DNA of 64,000 nt from Clostridiaceae bacterium (GTDB taxonomy: Bacteria; Bacillota; Clostridia; Oscillospirales; Acutalibacteraceae). Positions within the stretch are counted from its first letter, which is position 1; each line of letters begins with the position of its first letter. The stretch spans positions 124,001 to 188,000 of the forward strand of contig JAEEWM010000017.1 in NCBI GenBank assembly GCA_016287385.1. The letters are read 5' to 3'. This document shows positions 9,468 through 18,605 of this stretch, in pieces. A program made the translations under genes and the position numbers. Below the pieces are notes generated by a model. It did not search any database. It worked only from the letters and a program-made list of their open reading frames with translations, and was not told the origin of the DNA.

Positions 9468-10421
9468 TCAACCTACTATTCCGCAGGTGGCTATACTTTG
9501 AACGAATTTTCTTTGCATGAAAAGGAAGAAGATCAAAACGGGCAGTATCGCTATAAGGCAACAGGTAAGAAGCAATGTACCGTTCGCGAAAGCGTACTGG
9601 TTGCGTATATCGCCGAGAAGCGTAAGATTGGTATTGAAGTTTGAAAGCACGACGCTCATCGGCTGTTTATCCGAAAGATATATCTGCGCCTGATAGTAAT
9701 CGTTCCAGTACCAAACTATCGCAAACACAAGAACCGTTATGTTTGACGCGCCCGAGGACGGTAAAACTATATTCATAAAGGTTTTGTACGGTCCCGCGCC
9801 GTCTATCCACGCCGCCTCTTCAAGCTCCTTGGGCAGTCCCTTGAAAAACTGGGAGTATATATATATGAAGAGTCCGTTTTTGATTCCGACCGCCAGAATC
9901 GCCGGTATTATAAATACAAGCGGCGTATTTATTATGCTGATACGAAGGTCGGTCCCCGTAAGGCGGTAGATGAGTCCGAAAATTCCGAGAAAATCAAGAT
10001 GACGGAAATTATTGTAGCTCGGTATCATGATAAGCGGGTCGGGTATCATAATGCAGATTATCATTATGGCGTTGAGAATACCTCTGCCCTTGAATTTGAA
10101 CCGGGCGAGTCCGTACCCGGCTACCGCGCAGGTAAAGAAAGAGATAAGCGCCGGAATAATGCAGTTAAGCGCCGTATACCCGAGCGTTTTCCAGTAATCA
10201 AGATACTTGAACGCAACCGTAAAATTATCAAAGTTAAGACTTTTCGGCACCCAGGTGACCGTGGGGTCCAACCAGTCCATGGGAGTTTTGAGGGAATTGA
10301 CACCGATATATACGAACGGGTATAAGAGCGCATAAGAGAAGCACAGCAGCATAACATAACGCGCCGCATACGCCAGAACCGTCGGCGTATACTTCTTTAC
10401 GCGAAGCGTCGATACCTTCAT
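9468..10421 (-). CDS. Carbohydrate ABC transporter permease, MalG/AraQ type
   Basis: The 317-residue integral membrane protein has about six hydrophobic segments. The inner-membrane EAA loop reads ELEEAAWIDGAGPYKTFMNI, the contact site for the ATPase. Family members normally pair with a MalF-type permease and a shared MsmX-type ATPase. Neither partner is encoded next to it, so they must be supplied from elsewhere, or the pair gene was lost. It lies between the GH2 gene and the binding protein with short gaps, consistent with one operon. Confidence 0.9.
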   Translation of the reverse strand: MKVSTLRVKKYTPTVLAYAARYVMLLCFSYALLYPFVYIGVNSLKTPMDWLDPTVTWVPKSLNFDNFTVAFKYLDYWKTLGYTALNCIIPALISFFTCAVAGYGLARFKFKGRGILNAIMIICIMIPDPLIMIPSYNNFRHLDFLGIFGLIYRLTGTDLRISIINTPLVFIIPAILAVGIKNGLFIYIYSQFFKGLPKELEEAAWIDGAGPYKTFMNIVLPSSGASNITVLVFAIVWYWNDYYQAQIYLSDKQPMSVVLSNFNTNLTLLGDIRNQYAFANGTLLLTCCLIAILPVLIFFLFMQRKFVQSIATCGIVG

Positions 10422-10449
10422 TTAACACACCTGCCTTGTATCATAAAAA

Positions 10450-12765
10450 TCACAAGCTCACTTTCAGCACTCGCTTGCCGCAGTTTTCACTGCGTGCAAA
10501 AAGCTGAAATTCATTCTGCCCTTTTTCGGGTTTAACCGCGATAAGTATTTTGCCCATATACATTTTTCTGGCGGTATTCGCCACGCTGTTATGGTCGCAG
10601 TTATCCGAGCCGGTCCCTATTATCCGCGCCGGCGCGGATACCGAAAACTCCACAAACTCCTGTGCGTCGGGTACGGTTATGCCGTATTCATCCTCACATT
10701 CGCACAGAAACAGAGCTATATCCCTGCCGTTCGGCTTGACCTCGTTTAATTTTTTAAGCCGCAGACGCTTCGGCGCGCCCGAGGTTATGCGCACATCCTC
10801 CGCCGCCACTTCGCCGTCCCTATAACCTTTGGCAATAAGCGTGCCGGGTTTATAAGGCACCTGCCAGGAGACGTAAGAAAATTCCGAAACGGTCTTTTTT
10901 CCGAGACTCTCTTCATCAATAAAGAGTTCAACCTCGCCGCAGTTGGTATATACCGCGACGTCGACAGGTTCATCCTCCATACCGGCGAAATTCCAATGCG
11001 GAACTATATGTACCATCGGGCTTTCCGACCAGAAGGACTTGTTGAGATAATACCCGCCTTTTTTCTGACAGAACAGATCGATAGCGCCGGACTTTGAACA
11101 AACGGCAGGCCACGCCGCCTCGCCGCGGTGCTCAACCGCCGCCCACTGGAAGCCGCCTAAAACGTACGGCTTGCTCATAAGGAACTTCCATGTTCTTTCA
11201 CGCGCCAAAAACCACTTCGTGGTATCCGTATCGGCGTCTTTTATCCTGCCGGACGTATCCGAAGGATAATACCAGCCGCGGGTTGTGCCGGTGGCGCAGT
11301 TTTCGGAAGAGAATATCATTTTATCGGGATAAGCGTTATGCACATCATCGAAAATATCGAGGTTGTAGTTTATGCCGATTACGTCGCAATCGCCGTACAC
11401 CGTCGACTTATCGGGCGATTCCGAAACCGCCGCGGTTATAAAACGCGTAGAATCAAGCTCGCGTATGCGGTGCGCCATCGCTTTATGTATCAAGCGCCCG
11501 TTTGCGGTAATGTGATACGGCTCTTCGTTACCCGTAGACCAGAACACGACGCTCGGTCGGTTGCGGTCGCGTTTTACAAGAGAATCGAGCTGTGCCGTCG
11601 CCTCAGGCGTATCCTCAAACCATCTTGTTTCATCCATTACGATAAGTCCGAGCTCATCGCAGGCGTCAAGATAATACTTCGTTTGCTCGTAATGCACCGC
11701 CCTGTAAGCGTTGGCGCCCATATCTTTTATAAGGGACATCTTGTATTTTGCGATATTCTCACTTACGGCTAATCCGGTAAGTCCGAAATCCTGGTGGGCG
11801 CATACGCCTTTGATAACCGTCCTTTTACCGTTAAGGAACAGCCCGTCTTTTGTTATTTCAACCGTTCTGAATCCTATGCGGGTGTAATACTCGTCGATTT
11901 CCCCGCCGCCTGAAACGAGAACCGTTTTTACCATATACAGATTCGGGCTTTCGATGCTCCAAAGCTTCGGCGAGGAAACCTCCGCCGAATACCTGACCTT
12001 TGCCCCGGAACGCGGCGCTATCTCAGCCCTGCCTGCGGCGTGCGCCGCCTCGTTGCCGTCAGCGTCGGTCACGGTGCTTGACACCTCGACCGCGGCGGCT
12101 TCGTAAGAGGTGTTCAGCACCTCGGTTTCAAAGTCAATTCGCCACAGTCCGTCGCCGACCTTTTTTGCCGGAGCGTAAACGCCGTAAAGGTCTATCGCAA
12201 CCGGCTCGGTAACGGTAAGATAAACATCGCGGTAAATTCCGCCGCCCTGATACCACCAGCCCTCAAACTCATCGGTACTGACGTAAACGGCGAGAACGTT
12301 ATCGCCGTCAAACCGGACGTAAGATGTAATGTCCGCCTCAAAAGAGTTATAAGCGGAAAAATTTCTCTTAATCAAACAGCCGTTAAGATAAACGACGCAG
12401 GCGGTAGCCACACCCTCAAACCGCAGTGTGATCCGCTTGCCCTCATATTCGCCGGGAAGCTCGAAATGCTTGCGGTACCACGCGTTATCATAACGGAAAT
12501 ATCCCAAAGCGCTGTTTCCGTTTTTATCGTTATCCTGTGCAATTATGTAATCGTGCGGAAGCGTGACGTCCACCCAGCCGTCGTTCATCTGCCCCGCCAC
12601 ACTGTACGGATCGGGTTTATCGCAGAATAAAACGGATGCGGGACCGCTCTTTTTACGCTCGGTTTTACTTTGAGCATATACGGGGCCTTTGCACTTCGGC
12701 GTTTCGTTTTTTATATCGCCGAGGTGAAAAACCCAGTCATCATTAAAAGCAATTTCTTTACGCAT
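10450..12765 (-). CDS. Glycoside hydrolase family 2 enzyme (beta-galactosidase-like)
   Basis: The 771-residue enzyme has no signal peptide and should act in the cytoplasm. Domains in order: sugar-binding jelly roll (about 45-195), immunoglobulin-like sandwich (about 200-300), TIM barrel (about 305-590) and C-terminal beta domains. The acid/base motif is FWSTGNEEPYH (E414) and the likely nucleophile is E488 in MIFSSENCATGTTRG, the arrangement of the GH2 family. Substrate could be a beta-galactoside, beta-glucuronide or beta-mannoside; sequence alone does not decide. It is the first gene of the locus and divergent from an AraC regulator, which probably activates it in response to the imported sugar. 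Confidence 0.88.
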   Translation of the reverse strand: MRKEIAFNDDWVFHLGDIKNETPKCKGPVYAQSKTERKKSGPASVLFCDKPDPYSVAGQMNDGWVDVTLPHDYIIAQDNDKNGNSALGYFRYDNAWYRKHFELPGEYEGKRITLRFEGVATACVVYLNGCLIKRNFSAYNSFEADITSYVRFDGDNVLAVYVSTDEFEGWWYQGGGIYRDVYLTVTEPVAIDLYGVYAPAKKVGDGLWRIDFETEVLNTSYEAAAVEVSSTVTDADGNEAAHAAGRAEIAPRSGAKVRYSAEVSSPKLWSIESPNLYMVKTVLVSGGGEIDEYYTRIGFRTVEITKDGLFLNGKRTVIKGVCAHQDFGLTGLAVSENIAKYKMSLIKDMGANAYRAVHYEQTKYYLDACDELGLIVMDETRWFEDTPEATAQLDSLVKRDRNRPSVVFWSTGNEEPYHITANGRLIHKAMAHRIRELDSTRFITAAVSESPDKSTVYGDCDVIGINYNLDIFDDVHNAYPDKMIFSSENCATGTTRGWYYPSDTSGRIKDADTDTTKWFLARERTWKFLMSKPYVLGGFQWAAVEHRGEAAWPAVCSKSGAIDLFCQKKGGYYLNKSFWSESPMVHIVPHWNFAGMEDEPVDVAVYTNCGEVELFIDEESLGKKTVSEFSYVSWQVPYKPGTLIAKGYRDGEVAAEDVRITSGAPKRLRLKKLNEVKPNGRDIALFLCECEDEYGITVPDAQEFVEFSVSAPARIIGTGSDNCDHNSVANTARKMYMGKILIAVKPEKGQNEFQLFARSENCGKRVLKVSL

Positions 12766-12786
12766 ATTTACGCTCCAACCAACAGA

Positions 12787-12794
12787 TTAGCACA
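12787..12794 (+). promoter_or_regulatory. TTAGCACA word upstream of the GH2 gene
   Basis: An 8-base word, TTAGCACA, followed by TACTTTT, 21 bases upstream of the GH2 start. The same word occurs upstream of both AraC genes (12986 and 17748). It may be a regulator-binding half-site; this is inference from recurrence only. Confidence 0.4.
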
Positions 12795-12910
12795 TACTTT
12801 TGAAAAAAAGAGGTTATTTTGCCTCACTGAACTCACTCAAAAAAATTGTTGAAGAAGACGGACATTTTGTAAATCATTCACAAATATTTTTAATCGATTC
12901 GATAATAAAC

Positions 12911-12939
12911 TTGACATTTGCCCTCATTTTCAATAATAT
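12911..12939 (+). promoter_or_regulatory. Promoter of the AraC regulator gene at 13027
   Basis: TTGACA at 12911-12916 and TAATAT at 12934-12939 with a 17-base spacer. This predicts a 5' leader of about 80 bases that contains the TTAGCACA word at 12986. Confidence 0.65.
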
Positions 12940-12985
12940 TATAACACCGGGCAAACAAAAATAATATAGATATAATTGTGCGATT

Positions 12986-12993
12986 TTAGCACA
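12986..12993 (+). promoter_or_regulatory. TTAGCACA word upstream of AraC gene 1
   Basis: Second copy of TTAGCACA, followed by AAAGTTAG, between the promoter and the start of the AraC gene. A regulator bound here could block its own transcription. Assignment is by repetition, not experiment. Confidence 0.4.
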
Positions 12994-13026
12994 AAAGTTA
13001 GATTTTTGGCAACGAAAGGAAACAAA

Positions 13027-13866
13027 ATGGCAAAAAACTCAAATAATATCAATTCCGTAAAGACCGACTGGATAGTAAACGATTATCTGAAAATAAACAA
13101 CTGCGCCCTGATCACTTACAAATCATTTCCCGCAAGGACGGTGCGCCCGAACGGACGTGAGGACTATTCGCTTTTCTTCATAACAAACGGGTGCTGCTAT
13201 ATCGATATTGATTCCGACTCACCGAAAACCGTGAGGAAAGGAAACGTAATCATTTACGGTCCGAAAAAACCGCAGGACTACTGCTTTTTGCCGAAGGACG
13301 CCTCATCGCACGTTTATATTCACTTCTCCGGCACGGGCTGCGGCGACATATTCAAGAAGCTTAATCTGCCGGAATCCGGCGTGCTCAATTACGCAAAAAA
13401 CAGTGAAATTGAAAACTATCTGTTCAAGCTGTGCGAAGCGTTCAGCGGTAACGATTCAAAAGAATCCGTTTACTGCCAGGGATTACTGCTTGCTGTCTTA
13501 AGTCTCCTGGCGCCCACCGATAAGCGAAACCGCGGCGGCAACGCGCCGTATTCAAAAACCATAAGCAATATCATAGGTCAGATAAGAAGCAGTCCCGCCG
13601 CAAATTACAGCATAGAAAAGTGGGCAGAGGAATGCGGCTTCACGCGCTCGTATTTTATACAGGTATTCAAGAAAACAACAGGCATGTCGCCTCATCAGTA
13701 TTTAACGCATATCAGGATGAGATACGCAAAGGAAATGCTGCTGTTCACCGATATGCCGGTATCAAAAATAGGCGAAATCTGCGGATATACCGATTACAAC
13801 TATTTCTCGCGGATTTTCAAAAAGAGCGAGGGAATATCACCCGTGCAGTACCGCAAGAAGAAATGA
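13027..13866 (+). CDS. AraC/XylS-family transcriptional regulator
   Basis: Start placed at the ATG at 13027, preceded by GAAAGGA; this gives 279 residues. The N-terminal cupin-like sensor (about 15-150; RKGNVIIYGPKKPQDYCFLP) should bind a sugar. The C-terminal pair of helix-turn-helix motifs (about 180-279) includes WAEECGFTRSYFIQVFKKTTG and the signature IGEICGYTDYNYFSRIFKKSEG. It is divergent from the GH2/ABC/surface-protein genes, the usual position for a local activator. The gene at 17818 is a paralogue with the same layout. Confidence 0.9.
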   Translation: MAKNSNNINSVKTDWIVNDYLKINNCALITYKSFPARTVRPNGREDYSLFFITNGCCYIDIDSDSPKTVRKGNVIIYGPKKPQDYCFLPKDASSHVYIHFSGTGCGDIFKKLNLPESGVLNYAKNSEIENYLFKLCEAFSGNDSKESVYCQGLLLAVLSLLAPTDKRNRGGNAPYSKTISNIIGQIRSSPAANYSIEKWAEECGFTRSYFIQVFKKTTGMSPHQYLTHIRMRYAKEMLLFTDMPVSKIGEICGYTDYNYFSRIFKKSEGISPVQYRKKK

Positions 13867-13876
13867 ACAAACCGGC

Positions 13877-13911
13877 AAAAGCAAAATTCGTTTTACGGAT
13901 TTTGCTTTTTT
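13877..13911 (+). terminator. Intrinsic terminator between convergent genes
   Basis: Stem AAAAGCAAAATTCG with CGGATTTTGCTTTT (one G-T pair, five-base loop), followed by T residues on the plus strand and also T-rich on the minus strand. It separates the AraC gene from the end of the DUF4091 gene and can work in both directions. Confidence 0.75.
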
Positions 13912-13918
13912 GTTTGCA

Positions 13919-15655
13919 TTAAAGCATTGAAAGCACCGTATCTTTAAGGCGCAGTAACTCATTCCCGGTAATCAGGGTATCGACAAAAACTTCTTTTCCG
14001 AGAGTCTTATTTATCAACGCGAGGACTTCTTCTCTGCCTATCTTCTCTTCAAGCATTTTAAGGGCGGTGTAATCGCCGAAGCCGTCGCGCATAACTTTAA
14101 GGCGCTGACTCGGAACGGCTTTTCCGTCAAGCGACGGATACACGAGAAAACACGTGCCGGGAGAAAGCAGATAAGAACAGGGCTCGCTTAACGGGTTGAC
14201 CACGCCGTGAGAGAGCACGTCGTAATAGTAATTGTAACCCCAGTGCAGAAAACCCGAGGCGCCCGCAACGTACATATGAACGCCTATCATACGGTTTCTC
14301 GCCTGCGGCAGGGTTATAAGGCGGTTTGAGTTTCCGTCTTCTATGACGCCGCCGGTGTAATATATCCAGAAATCACAGCCGCTCTTTGAAAACAGTTTCA
14401 TATCTCCGGATATCTCACGGACTACCGGAATATCAACAATTTTTTGCTCGCAGAACTTAAAACTGCTCATAGCGTCGATAGTCTTGATGCCGGGGTATAT
14501 TTTTTTCAGCGTCTGCCTGGCGGCGCGATAGTTTTCAAGCGCCCTTTCACCCGGCTCATCCGATATATGAAAATATACGCGCTCTTTAATACCGAGCTTT
14601 TCAAGAACCGGCAGAAGCGCCGCTATATACGCTTCCAAAAAAGCGGTGTACTCATCGCTTCCGGCGTCGCACTCCCAACCGAAAATGTGCGTTAAGTTGC
14701 CGTCAACCTCGGCAACAATATCCGGACAGTGCGCCGCGCCCCACTGAGTAAAGAAATGCGAATGTTCAAAATAGCGTATTCCTTTTTCAAGGCATATTCC
14801 GACAAATCTTTCAAAGAGAGAAAAATCAAATTCATATTTGCCGCCGACGCGTTTTACACCCACAAGCTGAACTGTTTTTCTGCGCTTGCCGAAGCGGGTA
14901 TCGAGCGGCGGCGTAAAAGCGGGCGTCAGTATCATGTTGTTGCCGTTTTTTGCCGCGGTTTCTATAAAGCTTTCAATTATTTCAAAGTGACGATCGGAAA
15001 ACATTTCCACACCGTAAACGTCGGCTATTGAATCGCAATAAAACCAGTTGGTGCAGGTTACCGCCTGCTCCTTTATCGCGGTCTCCTTAACGCTTACGGA
15101 TATTACCTCGCGTGAAAGCTCTGCGTTATCGGTAAGCGAGCGGAAAACGCATTGGAGCGTATAGTCTCCCGGAACCAGTTGTTTTGAATCGGGATTAAGC
15201 TCCACCCAGAGCGCCTGGTAAGCGCGCCCGGCGTTAAGCGGCACTCGCTGCCCTTCCTCAAACCAGCGCCGACTGCAACCATCCTGCTCTACCACCGTGT
15301 TTTTCGATAAAATGTAAAGCGGGTCGGGATAAAGCGAAGGACTGTCAGACAAAAGATGCGCCTTGTCTACACAGTTCGGCACGGGGTTTATTATCGGGAC
15401 GTTGCCGATTTTATAAACGTTTATCGCCTCCGACGGAAAATCACCCTCAATGCTGAAATACACGGGCACGACGGTCCTCTCACCGTTACCTTCAAATCTG
15501 TACGAAACCTTGAAAGAATACGTGTCACGGTTAAGCATCGCCGCTTTTAACAACTTTTCACCGGTAATACATTCGGGCAGAATATCCGCCACCGAGGAAT
15601 AAATACCGCTTATAAACGCTTCACTTTCAGTCACTTTCTTCTCAAACAATCTCAT
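13919..15655 (-). CDS. DUF4091-type putative glycoside hydrolase
   Basis: The 578-residue protein lacks a signal peptide. The N-terminal part (about 1-170) is a beta-sandwich; the rest looks like a TIM barrel of the DUF4091 group, including HFFTQWGAAHCPDI, the highly characteristic YFHISDEPGERALENY (candidate catalytic Asp/Glu) and a C-terminal DGFGDYTALKMLEEKIG segment. DUF4091 proteins resemble glycosidases but no activity is firmly assigned. The start overlaps the end of nagA by 14 bases, so it is translated with the GlcNAc-6-phosphate genes. Together they suggest hydrolysis of an N-acetylglucosamine-containing glycan inside the cell. Confidence 0.75.
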   Translation of the reverse strand: MRLFEKKVTESEAFISGIYSSVADILPECITGEKLLKAAMLNRDTYSFKVSYRFEGNGERTVVPVYFSIEGDFPSEAINVYKIGNVPIINPVPNCVDKAHLLSDSPSLYPDPLYILSKNTVVEQDGCSRRWFEEGQRVPLNAGRAYQALWVELNPDSKQLVPGDYTLQCVFRSLTDNAELSREVISVSVKETAIKEQAVTCTNWFYCDSIADVYGVEMFSDRHFEIIESFIETAAKNGNNMILTPAFTPPLDTRFGKRRKTVQLVGVKRVGGKYEFDFSLFERFVGICLEKGIRYFEHSHFFTQWGAAHCPDIVAEVDGNLTHIFGWECDAGSDEYTAFLEAYIAALLPVLEKLGIKERVYFHISDEPGERALENYRAARQTLKKIYPGIKTIDAMSSFKFCEQKIVDIPVVREISGDMKLFSKSGCDFWIYYTGGVIEDGNSNRLITLPQARNRMIGVHMYVAGASGFLHWGYNYYYDVLSHGVVNPLSEPCSYLLSPGTCFLVYPSLDGKAVPSQRLKVMRDGFGDYTALKMLEEKIGREEVLALINKTLGKEVFVDTLITGNELLRLKDTVLSML

Positions 15656-16814
15656 TACCTCTTACAAATACTTTTTTCAAATTGAAATCGCGGTCATATA
15701 TCAGTATATCCGCGTCCTTACCGGGCTCCAATGAGCCCTTGCGGTCATCAACACCAATTATCCTCGCCGGGGTAAGCGAGCAACTCTTTACCGCGTCGCA
15801 AAGCGGAACGCCGTAACTAAGAGCGGTATGAAAACAAACGTCCATCGTTGCTACCGAGCCCGCAAATGACGAGCGGTCGGCAAGCTTCGCGACGCCGTCC
15901 TCTATTATAACGGGCGTCCCCGTTTTGATTTCACCGAGCACCGAACGCTCCGCATCAGTCCCGGCGGCGCGCATTGCGTCGGTTATAAGAGCGGTTTTAT
16001 CCGCGCCCTTTATCTTAAAGCAAAGAAGCATCGTTTCTTTCGGAATATGCTTACCGTCCGCGATAAGCTCGACCGTGAAATCATCGCAAAGGTAAGCCGC
16101 TTCAACTATTCCGCCGTGTACCACCTGACCCTCTTTATGCTCGGTAGTCGTACTGCAGTAAAGATGGGTTATATGCGTAAAGCCCTTGCCGAGATATTCT
16201 ATTGCGGTTTCGGCATTGGCGCCGCTGTGTCCGATAGAGGCCAGCACGCCGTTATCCTTTACCCACCGCGCTAAAATATCCATATCGGGAAGCTCGGGCG
16301 CCGCATCGATGCGCACGATACTGTTATTGGAGAGCTTACGCCAGTTTTCAAGTTCACTGATATTCGGCAGCTTTTGTTCGGTTATCGCCTGAGCGCCCTT
16401 CGCCGCGGAAGAAAAATACGGACCTTCAAGATGCAAGCCGAGCAGCTCACTGCCGCCTTCTGTGCCGTTTTTCATGGCCTCGCCGAGCATTTTTATGCCG
16501 CGGCAGAGTATTTCATCCGGACAAGTAAGCGTAGTCGCGAGCAGCGATGTGGTGCCGTGGCGGGCATGGGTTTTAAGCACCGTATCTATCGCCTCCGGCG
16601 CGGAATCGAGAAAATCGTATCCGCCGCCGCCGTGAACGTGGATATCAACAAATCCCGGAAGCACGTATCCGCCTTCCGCGCTTATCACCTGCGCACCGGA
16701 CTGTTCAGCGGAACCGGCGTCCTCGACGGCGACTATCCTGCCGTCAAAAATCAGCGATTTATTTTCAAGTATTCCCCGCGGAGTAATAATTTTACAACCG
16801 GTTATGATTTTCAT
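15642..16814 (-). CDS. nagA: N-acetylglucosamine-6-phosphate deacetylase
   Basis: The 390-residue amidohydrolase removes acetate from GlcNAc-6-phosphate in the cytoplasm. Metal and catalytic positions are all visible: HVH motif H59/H61 in GFVDIHVHGGGG, E130 in LHLEGPYF, H196 in SIGHSGAN, H217 in HITHLY and the catalytic D279 in LITDAM. Length is normal for the family. Its ATG overlaps the stop of the NagB-like gene (ATGA), indicating coupled translation and a shared role in amino-sugar use. Confidence 0.93.
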   Translation of the reverse strand: MKIITGCKIITPRGILENKSLIFDGRIVAVEDAGSAEQSGAQVISAEGGYVLPGFVDIHVHGGGGYDFLDSAPEAIDTVLKTHARHGTTSLLATTLTCPDEILCRGIKMLGEAMKNGTEGGSELLGLHLEGPYFSSAAKGAQAITEQKLPNISELENWRKLSNNSIVRIDAAPELPDMDILARWVKDNGVLASIGHSGANAETAIEYLGKGFTHITHLYCSTTTEHKEGQVVHGGIVEAAYLCDDFTVELIADGKHIPKETMLLCFKIKGADKTALITDAMRAAGTDAERSVLGEIKTGTPVIIEDGVAKLADRSSFAGSVATMDVCFHTALSYGVPLCDAVKSCSLTPARIIGVDDRKGSLEPGKDADILIYDRDFNLKKVFVRGNEIV

Positions 16815-17665
16815 TTTTTGTTGTATACCCTGATTTTCGGAACAACGTCGCCGTAAATTGCGTCGCCGCAGGCATAAACCATGCAGTCTTTATGATTCCT
16901 GAAAAGCGAGCAGGGAACGTGACAGCTTATCTCGCCGTGAAGAACCTTGCGAAGCATAGCGGCAAGCCAGTCACGGGGCATAAGTATCCGTATCCTGTCG
17001 GACATGAATATCTCTTTCATACCTACGGTTATGCACTTTTCGGGTATCGCGTCGAGATTTGCGCCGCAGTTCATATACGCGTTGATGGTGCGTGTCTCGC
17101 GGGTTATTGAAAGCACACGCGTCGGACGTGCGAGAAATTCCTCATCGGTGCACGCCTCGCCCGGCTCGGGCGGTTCATTAAAGGCAAAATGGCCGTTAAT
17201 GCCTATGCCGCCCCACGTCATATCCGGAACGCCGTACTTTTCAATAAGGCGCATACACATACCCGTATCGTCGGGGTCGGGGAAATATCTGTTTTCGGGC
17301 AATACGTTTAACTCATCGTCGATAAGACTGTAAAATATTCTTTCCATACCGCCCCTGAAAGAAAGCGGGTCGGTTTTCGGTATGTATTTGCCGTCTTTAC
17401 CGATGTACTCATCCATATTCATAAAAACGCAGTTTTTAAGACTGATGCGGTACTTGTTGATGAGATAAACCAGTACGCTGTAACCGCCCAAAGGTCCGTA
17501 GGGAACTATCATAAAGGTAGTTTTGCCTTTTGCGTTATTCTCCTTTATGACGTCAAGCATTTCAAGTGCCATTTTCCAGTAAATATCGTGCTCCGTATTG
17601 CACTTTTCAAGTTTAATTTCAGAGCCGTTTCCGAGTTCCTCGGGTTTGATCAAAGTAATGTCCAT
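16811..17665 (-). CDS. NagB-like glucosamine-6-phosphate isomerase/deaminase family protein
   Basis: Start placed at the ATG at 17665, eight bases after GGAGGAG; a GTG nine bases further upstream overlaps the ribosome binding site. The 284-residue protein has the sugar-phosphate isomerase fold with MNMDEYIGK (D85) and GGIGINGHFAFNEP. In E. coli NagB the second motif has Asp at the position that is Asn157 here, while the catalytic His (159) and Glu (164) are kept. It is also longer than typical NagB. It probably converts an amino-sugar phosphate made by NagA, but the Asp-to-Asn change leaves open a different reaction or weaker deaminase activity. Confidence 0.8.
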   Translation of the reverse strand: MDITLIKPEELGNGSEIKLEKCNTEHDIYWKMALEMLDVIKENNAKGKTTFMIVPYGPLGGYSVLVYLINKYRISLKNCVFMNMDEYIGKDGKYIPKTDPLSFRGGMERIFYSLIDDELNVLPENRYFPDPDDTGMCMRLIEKYGVPDMTWGGIGINGHFAFNEPPEPGEACTDEEFLARPTRVLSITRETRTINAYMNCGANLDAIPEKCITVGMKEIFMSDRIRILMPRDWLAAMLRKVLHGEISCHVPCSLFRNHKDCMVYACGDAIYGDVVPKIRVYNKK

Positions 17666-17747
17666 AAGGCGCACTCCTCCAAAGTGTTATTTATATTATT
17701 ATAATAAATAACGTTTTTGCTGTATTCAATGTTTTTTCTGCTATTTG

Positions 17748-17787
17748 TTAGCACAAACTTGCTTTTTTTACAAAACTGTGTTAAAAT
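17748..17787 (+). promoter_or_regulatory. Promoter and TTAGCACA word of the second AraC gene
   Basis: TTGCTT (17759-17764), a 17-base spacer and TAAAAT (17782-17787) form a promoter for the regulator at 17818. TTAGCACA (17748-17755) lies just upstream of the -35 box, the position expected for an activator site, and between the divergent nag genes and the regulator. Confidence 0.55.
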
Positions 17788-17817
17788 ATCAACAAAGAAA
17801 CAAAGGAGTGCCCTGTT

Positions 17818-18603
17818 ATGCCGAAAATACTGACTTCAGAACGTACCACAAACGCCGACATCGAACTCAACAGCTGCGGCGTCCAGATACTCTCAAACCG
17901 CATCTATGCGACAGAAAGAAAAAGGATAGATTACTCCCTTATGTATGTCGCCGCGGGAAGCGCGGTAATGCGCATAAAAGGAAAAAAAATCACCCTGTCG
18001 GAAGGTGAAGCCATGTTCTACCCGCCCGACACGCATCAGGATTACTGCTACCTGCCGGGCGGAGGAGTGAATAAGTGGGTGCATTTTGCAGGCACCCTCG
18101 CAAATCCGCTTTACGCTAAAACAGGTCGTAAAATAACGATAAAAAAGCGCAAAGAATTCGAGAGCGCGCTGAACAAACTCATCGACGCGTACAACTGCGT
18201 AAGCAAACAAAAACACCTCCTTATCCGCGGATATCTGACCGTAATAATCGCCCTGCTCATTGAAAACGACACGATAGAATCCGAACGGCAAACCGGTCAC
18301 AGAATAAGCGAGGCGCTGAACTACATCCACATCAACGCTTTTTCCGATGTGGATTTCAACACCGCGGCAGAAATGTGCTATATGTGCCGCGACAGGTTCA
18401 ATCACGTTTTTAAGGATATAACGGGATACTCGCCAAATCAGTACCTTATAAAAATAAGAATCGACCGTGCAAAACAGCTTTTAAGCGACGAGAATCTCTC
18501 GGTTAAGGAAACAGCCGAAATAGTCGGCTATACCGACATCAATTACTTCAGCAGGCTCTTCAAAAAATCCACCGGCGTTTCGCCGAAGGGTTTTAAGGAA
18601 TAA
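17818..18603 (+). CDS. AraC/XylS-family transcriptional regulator
   Basis: The 261-residue protein follows AAAGGAG. An N-terminal cupin-like ligand domain (LSEGEAMFYPPDTHQDYCYLP, about 55-90) precedes two C-terminal helix-turn-helix motifs (about 165-261), ending in VKETAEIVGYTDINYFSRLF and KKSTGVSPKGF. It is divergent from the NagB-like/NagA/DUF4091 genes, which it probably controls. It is a paralogue of the regulator at 13027. Confidence 0.9.
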   Translation: MPKILTSERTTNADIELNSCGVQILSNRIYATERKRIDYSLMYVAAGSAVMRIKGKKITLSEGEAMFYPPDTHQDYCYLPGGGVNKWVHFAGTLANPLYAKTGRKITIKKRKEFESALNKLIDAYNCVSKQKHLLIRGYLTVIIALLIENDTIESERQTGHRISEALNYIHINAFSDVDFNTAAEMCYMCRDRFNHVFKDITGYSPNQYLIKIRIDRAKQLLSDENLSVKETAEIVGYTDINYFSRLFKKSTGVSPKGFKE

Positions 18604-18605
18604 CA

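Noticed and set aside
16374-16856. A 160-codon plus-strand frame across the nagA/nagB-like junction
   Set aside because: Antisense to two strongly supported coupled genes; no start signal or recognisable domain.
17893-18405. A 170-codon minus-strand frame
   Set aside because: Antisense inside the AraC regulator gene, whose helix-turn-helix motifs are unambiguous.
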